Below, in pieces: positions 7,012 to 11,042 of a stretch of 11,042 nucleotides of DNA; the stretch's first letter is position 1; every line of letters starts with the position of its first letter. The DNA lies in the NCBI GenBank assembly GCA_002441265.1, contig DJVQ01000048.1, positions 1 to 11,042 on the forward strand, in the 5' to 3' direction. This DNA is from Syntrophaceae bacterium UBA6252 (GTDB lineage: Bacteria > Desulfobacterota > Syntrophia > Syntrophales > UBA6807). The notes beneath the pieces were generated by a model. It was not told the DNA's origin. It was given only the letters and a program-made list of their open reading frames with translations, and did not search any database. Made by a program: the position numbers and the translations under genes.

Positions 7012-7050
7012 TGTTGAAAAACCGGGGCCCTCGAGAGAGGGCCCTTTTTT
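7012..7050. terminator. Bidirectional Rho-independent terminator between prxU and typA
   Basis: GGGCCCTC (7025-7032), loop GAGA, GAGGGCCC (7037-7044), then six T residues (7045-7050) terminate plus-strand transcription from the peroxiredoxin. On the minus strand the same stem is followed by CGG and five T residues (complement of 7017-7021), which serves the convergent typA. The upstream side begins with TGTTGAAAAACC, also found at 5520-5531. Confidence 0.92.
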
Positions 7051-7067
7051 CGGGCGTCGCGAAGCCG

Positions 7068-8879
7068 TCAGGCCTGCTGCTTTGCCGGTCGCTTGCTCTT
7101 GTCCAGTTCCATTTTCCGGAGGCGGATGCTTCTGGGGGTCACCTCCACCAGTTCGTCACCGGCGATGAACTCGATGGACTGGTCCAGGGAAAGCCGCCGG
7201 GGGGGCCGGAGGGACACGGTGGCCTCCGCCGTGGAACTCCGGACGTTGGACAGGTGCTTTTCCTTGGTGATGTTCACCGTGAGGTCGCCGCCCCGGTTCC
7301 GGTCTCCGATGATCATTCCACCGTAGACTTCCGTGCCCACTTCCACGAAGAGTTCCCCCCGGTCCGCCATGGCCATGCTGGCGTAGGTGGTCGCCTTTCC
7401 GGCCCGGTCCGCCACGAGGGCCCCCGTCGCGCGCTGGGGAATGGTGCCGAACCAGGGCTGGTATCCCTCGAAAAGGGTGTTCATCACCCCGGCCCCCTTC
7501 GTGTCCGTCAGGAAGTGGCTCCGGAAACCGATGAGTCCCCTGGAGGGGATGATGAACTCCATCCGGACCCGCCCGCTTCCCTTGTTGACCAGGTTGGTCA
7601 TCCGGCCTTTCCTCTCGGCGAGCTTTTCCGTGACGATCCCGACGAACGGTTCGGGGATGTCCAGAAGGAGCCTTTCCGTGGGTTCCAGGATCGTGGAGCC
7701 CTCCTGTTTCGTGATCACCTGGGGCTTTGAAACCATGAACTCGTAGCCTTCCCGGCGCATCGTCTCGATGAGGACGGCCATCTGGAGTTCTCCCCGGCCG
7801 CAGACCTCGAACATGTCCTTCCGGGGGAGGGGCTTGATTTTCAGGGTCACGTTCCGGAGGGCCTCCTTTTCGAGGCGGTCCCGGAGGTGGCGGGATGTGA
7901 GGTATTTCCCCTCCCTGCCGGCGGTGGGGCTGTTGTTCACGTAAAAGAACATGGAGACGGTGGGTTCGTCTATGGAGATCCGGGGCAGGGCGAGGGGCGT
8001 TTCCTGTGAGGTTATGGTGTCTCCGATGACCACCCCCTCCACGCCCGCCACGGCGATGATGTCCCCCGCCTCCACCCGTTCCGCCTGGACCCGGTTGAGT
8101 CCCTCGAACGTGTAGAGGGTGGAGAACTGGATGCCCGGCACCGTTTCTTCGAGGCCGCACAGGGCGTAGATTCCCTTCATCTCCAGGATGCCGTTGGCCA
8201 GCCTTCCGACGGCGAGCTGTCCCACGTAGGGATCGTAGTCCAGGTTGGTGACGAGGAACTGGGGAACGGCGTCGTCGTCGGCCTCCGGGCCGGGGATGGC
8301 GTTCACGATGGTCTCGAAGAGGGGCCTCAGGTCCCGGGACCCGTCCTCCGGGCGGGAATGGGCCACGCCGGTCTTGGCGTTCGTGTACAGGATGGGGAAC
8401 TCGATCTGGGCCTCGCCGGCGTCGAGATCGATGAACAGGTCGTAAACCTCGTTCACCACTTCGCCGATCCGGGCGTCGCTCCGGTCGATCTTGTTGATCA
8501 CCAGGATGATGGGGAGCTTCTTCGCCAGCGCCTTCCGAAGGACGAAGCGGGTCTGGGGGAGGGGGCCTTCGCTTGCATCGACGAGGAGAAGGGCCCCGTC
8601 CACGAGGTTCAGGCTTCGCTCCACCTCGCCTCCGAAATCGGCGTGTCCCGGCGTGTCGACGATGTTGATCTTGATCCCGCCGTAACGGATGGCGGTGTTT
8701 TTCGCCATGATGGTGATGCCCCGTTCCCGTTCCAGGTCCATGGAATCCATGATCCGTTCCGCTACCTGCTGGTTTTCCCGGAAGGTTCCGCTCTGTTTCA
8801 GCATCCCGTCCACGAGGGTGGTCTTCCCGTGGTCCACGTGGGCGATGATGGCGATGTTTCTGATGTTCTGCTTGCGCAT
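7068..8879 (-). CDS. typA: Ribosome-associated GTPase TypA/BipA
   Basis: Translation-factor-like GTPase that binds the 70S ribosome and supports 50S assembly and growth under stress or cold. The 603-residue length is standard. Seen: G1 AHVDHGKT (13-20), switch I RERGITI (51-57), G3 DTPGH (75-79), G4 NKID (129-132), followed by the EF-G-like domain II/III/V regions and the BipA-specific C-terminal domain (for example EFIIPSRGLIGFRSHFLTDT and FEGYQPWFG). The ATG at 8877-8879 is chosen: it has GGAG about 10 nt upstream and gives the conserved MRKQNIRNIAIIAH start. A GTG seven codons earlier (8898-8900) lacks a ribosome site. Its stop codon lies in TGACGGCTTCG, the head of the dispersed repeat seen elsewhere in this window, just before the shared terminator. 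Confidence 0.97.
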   Translation of the reverse strand: MRKQNIRNIAIIAHVDHGKTTLVDGMLKQSGTFRENQQVAERIMDSMDLERERGITIMAKNTAIRYGGIKINIVDTPGHADFGGEVERSLNLVDGALLLVDASEGPLPQTRFVLRKALAKKLPIILVINKIDRSDARIGEVVNEVYDLFIDLDAGEAQIEFPILYTNAKTGVAHSRPEDGSRDLRPLFETIVNAIPGPEADDDAVPQFLVTNLDYDPYVGQLAVGRLANGILEMKGIYALCGLEETVPGIQFSTLYTFEGLNRVQAERVEAGDIIAVAGVEGVVIGDTITSQETPLALPRISIDEPTVSMFFYVNNSPTAGREGKYLTSRHLRDRLEKEALRNVTLKIKPLPRKDMFEVCGRGELQMAVLIETMRREGYEFMVSKPQVITKQEGSTILEPTERLLLDIPEPFVGIVTEKLAERKGRMTNLVNKGSGRVRMEFIIPSRGLIGFRSHFLTDTKGAGVMNTLFEGYQPWFGTIPQRATGALVADRAGKATTYASMAMADRGELFVEVGTEVYGGMIIGDRNRGGDLTVNITKEKHLSNVRSSTAEATVSLRPPRRLSLDQSIEFIAGDELVEVTPRSIRLRKMELDKSKRPAKQQA

Positions 8880-8937
8880 TTTTTTATGTCTCCGTTGCAC
8901 GTTCGATGGCTTCCCTTTTTCCGGTCCGCCGGGGCGA

Positions 8938-8968
8938 CTTATATCACAAAAAACGGACGATTTCGCAA
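8938..8968 (-). promoter_or_regulatory. Putative typA promoter
   Basis: On the minus strand TTGCGA (complement of 8963-8968), a 19-bp spacer, then TATAAG (complement of 8938-8943) with TG just upstream (TGATATAAG). The -10 is identical to that proposed for the HlyIII gene, but the spacer is long. The remaining GC-rich sequence up to 9085 shows no gene and no clear terminator. Confidence 0.35.
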
Positions 8969-9085
8969 GATTCCGGCGGGGCGGCCCGGCGGCCCCGTTT
9001 CCCGGCGGTGTGCGGGACCGGCCGGCGCGCCTTCCACAGCGGCGGTGACGCGTCGCACGGGACGGCGGGCGCCCTCCCAGTTGTT

Positions 9086-9832
9086 TCAGGGTGTCCCCTG
9101 TTCCTCGAGGATCCGGGCCAGGGTGGCCGGCATGTCGCCGGGTTTGACTTCCATGGTGATGGTGGACCGGTAGCTTTTTTCCTTCAGGAGAGCCAGAATC
9201 CTCCGGTAATCGACGATTCCCTGCCCCAGCGGGAGATGAAGGTCGTCACGGACCGACGTTCCCCCGCGATTGTCGTGGACGTGAATGTGGGCGATCCTGT
9301 CGAAGCAGTGCTCGATGAACCCGTAGGAGGTGTTTTCCCGGGAGAGCAGCTCGCCGTGGCCGATGTCGAGCGTCATCCTCAGGCCGGGAATGGCCTCGAA
9401 AAGGGGTAGAAAGCTGTCGTGGCGTTCGCTCAGGTTCTCGATGCACAGCGTTACCCCGTGTCCTTCGGCAAGGGCGACCATCTCGGAAAGGAGGCGGGAT
9501 TTCTTTTCCGCCGTGCCGGGGGCGATCCACCTGCGGTCCATCCAGAAATGAAAGGTTCCCTTGCGTATCCCGAGCCGTTCCGACAGGGCCAGAAGTTTTT
9601 CCATCCTGGGAAGGAAGAGGCTTCTCAGGATGGAGGGGTCGTTGGGGTCGTCTTCGTTCGGGTAGTGGGCGAGGTAATCGATTCCCCATTCCCGCCGGAT
9701 GTGCCGGAAATCACCGAGTTGGCTTTCAACCTCGTCGGGATCGGACAGGGAAACCTCCGCGAAGGGATATCCGAGCGCCGCCACCGTCCTCAGTTCGTCC
9801 AGGGTGTGCGCTCTTCCGCCGATGGTCCACAT
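9086..9832 (-). CDS. Sugar-phosphate isomerase/epimerase-like TIM-barrel protein (AP endonuclease 2 superfamily)
   Basis: A 248-residue protein of the xylose-isomerase-like TIM barrel superfamily, whose members include sugar isomerases/epimerases, inosose dehydratases and endonuclease IV. The metal-site pattern is visible: E132 in CIENLSE, D156 and H159 in LDIGHGE, H182/H184 and D187 in HIHVHDNRG, H199 in DDLHLPLGQG, and E228 in MEVKPGD. Length fits single-barrel members. The start at 9830-9832 is chosen because AGGAG lies 8 nt upstream and because the next in-frame ATG (9869-9871) overlaps the -10 of the promoter. A longer upstream open frame is only antisense to galE. It lies upstream of typA on the same strand, 206 bp away. 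The true substrate cannot be read from sequence; endonuclease IV activity is unlikely at this size. Confidence 0.85.
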   Translation of the reverse strand: MWTIGGRAHTLDELRTVAALGYPFAEVSLSDPDEVESQLGDFRHIRREWGIDYLAHYPNEDDPNDPSILRSLFLPRMEKLLALSERLGIRKGTFHFWMDRRWIAPGTAEKKSRLLSEMVALAEGHGVTLCIENLSERHDSFLPLFEAIPGLRMTLDIGHGELLSRENTSYGFIEHCFDRIAHIHVHDNRGGTSVRDDLHLPLGQGIVDYRRILALLKEKSYRSTITMEVKPGDMPATLARILEEQGTP

Positions 9833-9869
9833 GGAACAAGCTCCTCTCCGGTTTTGAAAATCTTGTGGC

Positions 9870-9898
9870 ATTATACGTTCCCCGCCGTGAAAAATCAA
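9870..9898 (-). promoter_or_regulatory. Strong sigma-70 promoter of the isomerase-like gene
   Basis: On the minus strand TTGATT (complement of 9893-9898), exactly 17 bp, then the perfect -10 TATAAT (complement of 9870-9875). Transcription would start near 9863, giving a leader of about 30 nt with the ribosome site AGGAG. The same -35 hexamer and spacing occur in front of ftsH. Confidence 0.7.
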
Positions 9899-9908
9899 AA
9901 AGGAAGGG

Positions 9909-9956
9909 CCCGGGAAATGTTCCGCCGTCCCGCCCGTCTTTTGTTCTTTTCCCGGG
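9909..9956. repeat. Inverted repeat in the divergent isomerase/galE region
   Basis: CCCGGGAAA (9909-9917) and TTTCCCGGG (9948-9956) form a perfect 9-bp inverted repeat with a 30-nt spacer, extendable by GGG/CCC with a small bulge. It lies just upstream of the isomerase promoter and about 85 bp before galE. It could be a paired operator or a galE leader hairpin; chance is possible because CCCGGG is itself palindromic. No clear galE promoter was identified. Confidence 0.35.
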
Positions 9957-10040
9957 AGCCCCTTTGGGGTAAAGAGGAAGTGGCGGATCTCCGGGAATGT
10001 CCCGGTGGAAACAGGCGAACGGGAGGAATCGAGGCCGGTC

Positions 10041-11024
10041 ATGGAATACGAACTCATCGTCGGAGGCGCGGGGTACGTCGGTTCACACGTGAACAAATAC
10101 CTTGCGGAAAGGGGAATCAAAACGGTGGTGTTCGACAACCTGGACCGCGGCCACCGGGAACTCGTGAAATGGGGGGAATTCGTGGAGGGGGACCTGGCGG
10201 ACCGGGAGGCGCTCCGGGCCTGCTTCCGCAGGTATCCCATCCGGTCGGTGATGCATTTCAGCGCCTTCACCTTCGTGGGCGAGTCCGTCGAGGACCCCGA
10301 GAAATATTATCGGAACAACGTGGCAAACGCCCTGAACCTTCTTTCGGTGATGCGGGAGTTCGGTACGGCCCATTTCATCTTCTCGTCGAGCTGCGCCGTC
10401 TACGGGGTGCCCGAGAAGGTCCCCATGGCTGAGGATCATCCGAAGCATCCCGTCAATCCCTACGGCCGGACGAAATGGATGATCGAGGTGATCCTCGAGG
10501 ACTATGCCCGGGCCTACGGGCTGAAATACGCCATCCTCCGATACTTCAACGCCGCCGGGGCCGACCCGGACGGGGAGACCGGGGAATGGCACGACCCCGA
10601 GACCCACCTCATCCCCCTGGTGCTCGACGGGGCCCTCGGGACGAGGCCCGACGTCAGGATCTTCGGCACCGATTATGACACCCACGACGGGACCTGCGTC
10701 CGCGACTACATCCACGTGTTCGACCTTGCCGACGCCCATGTCCTCGCCCTGCGGAGACTCCTGGACGGGGGGGCAAGCGATTCCTTCAACCTGGGAAACG
10801 GCCGGGGATTCTCCGTCCGGGAGGTGATCGAAACGGCGCGGCGGGTCACGGGCAGGCCCATCCCCGTCATCGAGGGGCCCAGAAGGGAGGGGGACCCGCC
10901 GATGCTCGTCGGCAGTTCGGAAAAGGCGAAACGTGTGCTGGGATGGAATCCGCGATATCCAGATCTGGAGGTCATCCTGGAGACGGCCTGGAGGTGGCAC
11001 CGGCTCCTGAACTCCCGATCCTGA
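10041..11024 (+). CDS. galE: UDP-glucose 4-epimerase
   Basis: NAD-dependent short-chain dehydrogenase-type enzyme interconverting UDP-glucose and UDP-galactose, supplying galactosyl units for envelope polysaccharide and the Leloir pathway. The 327-residue protein starts with the Rossmann motif GGAGYVGSH (8-16), followed by FDNLDRGH (31-38), MHFSAFTFVGESV (71-83), FSSSCAVYG (114-122) with the active-site serine, and the catalytic YGRTK (Y141, K145). Downstream are RYFNAAGADPDG, HLIPLVL, GTCVRDYIHVFDLADAH and FNLGNGRGFSVREV, all typical of GalE rather than other extended SDRs. The ATG at 10041 is chosen, with GAGG 6 nt upstream and the Rossmann strand immediately after; a GTG at 10005 would add 12 non-conserved residues. 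The stop codon overlaps a dispersed repeat. No other gal genes are present. Confidence 0.95.
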   Translation: MEYELIVGGAGYVGSHVNKYLAERGIKTVVFDNLDRGHRELVKWGEFVEGDLADREALRACFRRYPIRSVMHFSAFTFVGESVEDPEKYYRNNVANALNLLSVMREFGTAHFIFSSSCAVYGVPEKVPMAEDHPKHPVNPYGRTKWMIEVILEDYARAYGLKYAILRYFNAAGADPDGETGEWHDPETHLIPLVLDGALGTRPDVRIFGTDYDTHDGTCVRDYIHVFDLADAHVLALRRLLDGGASDSFNLGNGRGFSVREVIETARRVTGRPIPVIEGPRREGDPPMLVGSSEKAKRVLGWNPRYPDLEVILETAWRWHRLLNSRS

Positions 11025-11042
11025 CGGCTTCGTAAAAAGTCC
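11022..11042 (+). repeat. Dispersed intergenic repeat, head segment (cut by window end)
   Basis: TGACGGCTTCGTAAAAAG (11022-11039) is the exact reverse complement of 4308-4325, and its TGA is the galE stop codon. The repeat evidently continues beyond the window. Confidence 0.75.

Noticed and set aside
6241..7017. 258-codon alternative plus-strand frame over the peroxiredoxin
   Set aside because: Arg/Gly-rich shadow frame with no recognisable motifs; the peroxiredoxin frame explains the region.
8880..8900. GTG start for typA seven codons upstream
   Set aside because: No ribosome site before the GTG, and the GGAG needed by the ATG at 8879 lies inside this stretch.
9833..10270. N-terminal extension of the isomerase-like protein
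   Set aside because: It is antisense to galE, Ser/Arg-rich, and spans the gene's own promoter.
10083..11000. Minus-strand 305-codon frame
   Set aside because: Antisense shadow of galE with no domain.

Overview
The window is GC-rich chromosomal DNA with tightly packed genes and no phage, transposase or CRISPR. The gene content (FtsH, TypA/BipA, GalE, TrkH), a UGA-encoded selenocysteine peroxiredoxin, and short dispersed intergenic repeats headed TGACGGCTTCGTAAAAAG suggest an anaerobic deltaproteobacterium (Desulfobacterota, perhaps Syntrophales-like). This taxonomic reading is inference from recalled families; no search was run.

Layout. (1) Minus strand, 1-4139: ftsH (cut off by the left window edge, with its own promoter), preceded by a likely three-gene operon read right to left: a membrane 4-helix/HAMP protein with no output domain, trkH (4-nt ATGA overlap), and an FMN-binding split-barrel protein of the pyridoxamine-phosphate-oxidase/Nim type. 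(2) Plus strand, 4295-5504: a dispersed-repeat copy whose edge supplies the likely -35 of an HlyIII/TrhA membrane protein, then 2.7 tandem copies of a 169-bp non-coding repeat. (3) Plus strand, 5532-7050: a peroxide-defence module made of a PerR-type regulator behind a Fur/PerR-type operator, then a second such operator, an AT-rich perfect palindrome, a hairpin-rich leader, and a selenocysteine peroxiredoxin. A bidirectional terminator closes the module. (4) Minus strand, 7068-9898: typA, and upstream of it a TIM-barrel sugar-phosphate isomerase/epimerase, each with its own promoter. (5) Plus strand, 10041-11042: galE, whose stop codon lies inside another copy of the dispersed repeat, cut by the window edge.

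The most notable item is the peroxiredoxin at 6254-6976. Read with UGA as stop it looks like an 84-residue fragment plus a separate internal gene. The reading frame is continuous through the UGA, which sits exactly at the peroxidatic cysteine (FTFV-U-ATE), and a SECIS-like hairpin follows at the right distance. The usual resolving cysteine is replaced by threonine, and an N-terminal extension with its own cysteine and its own strong ribosome binding site precedes the core. With the adjacent PerR (all five regulatory metal ligands present) and paired operators, this reads as a metal/peroxide-responsive selenium-dependent peroxidase unit.
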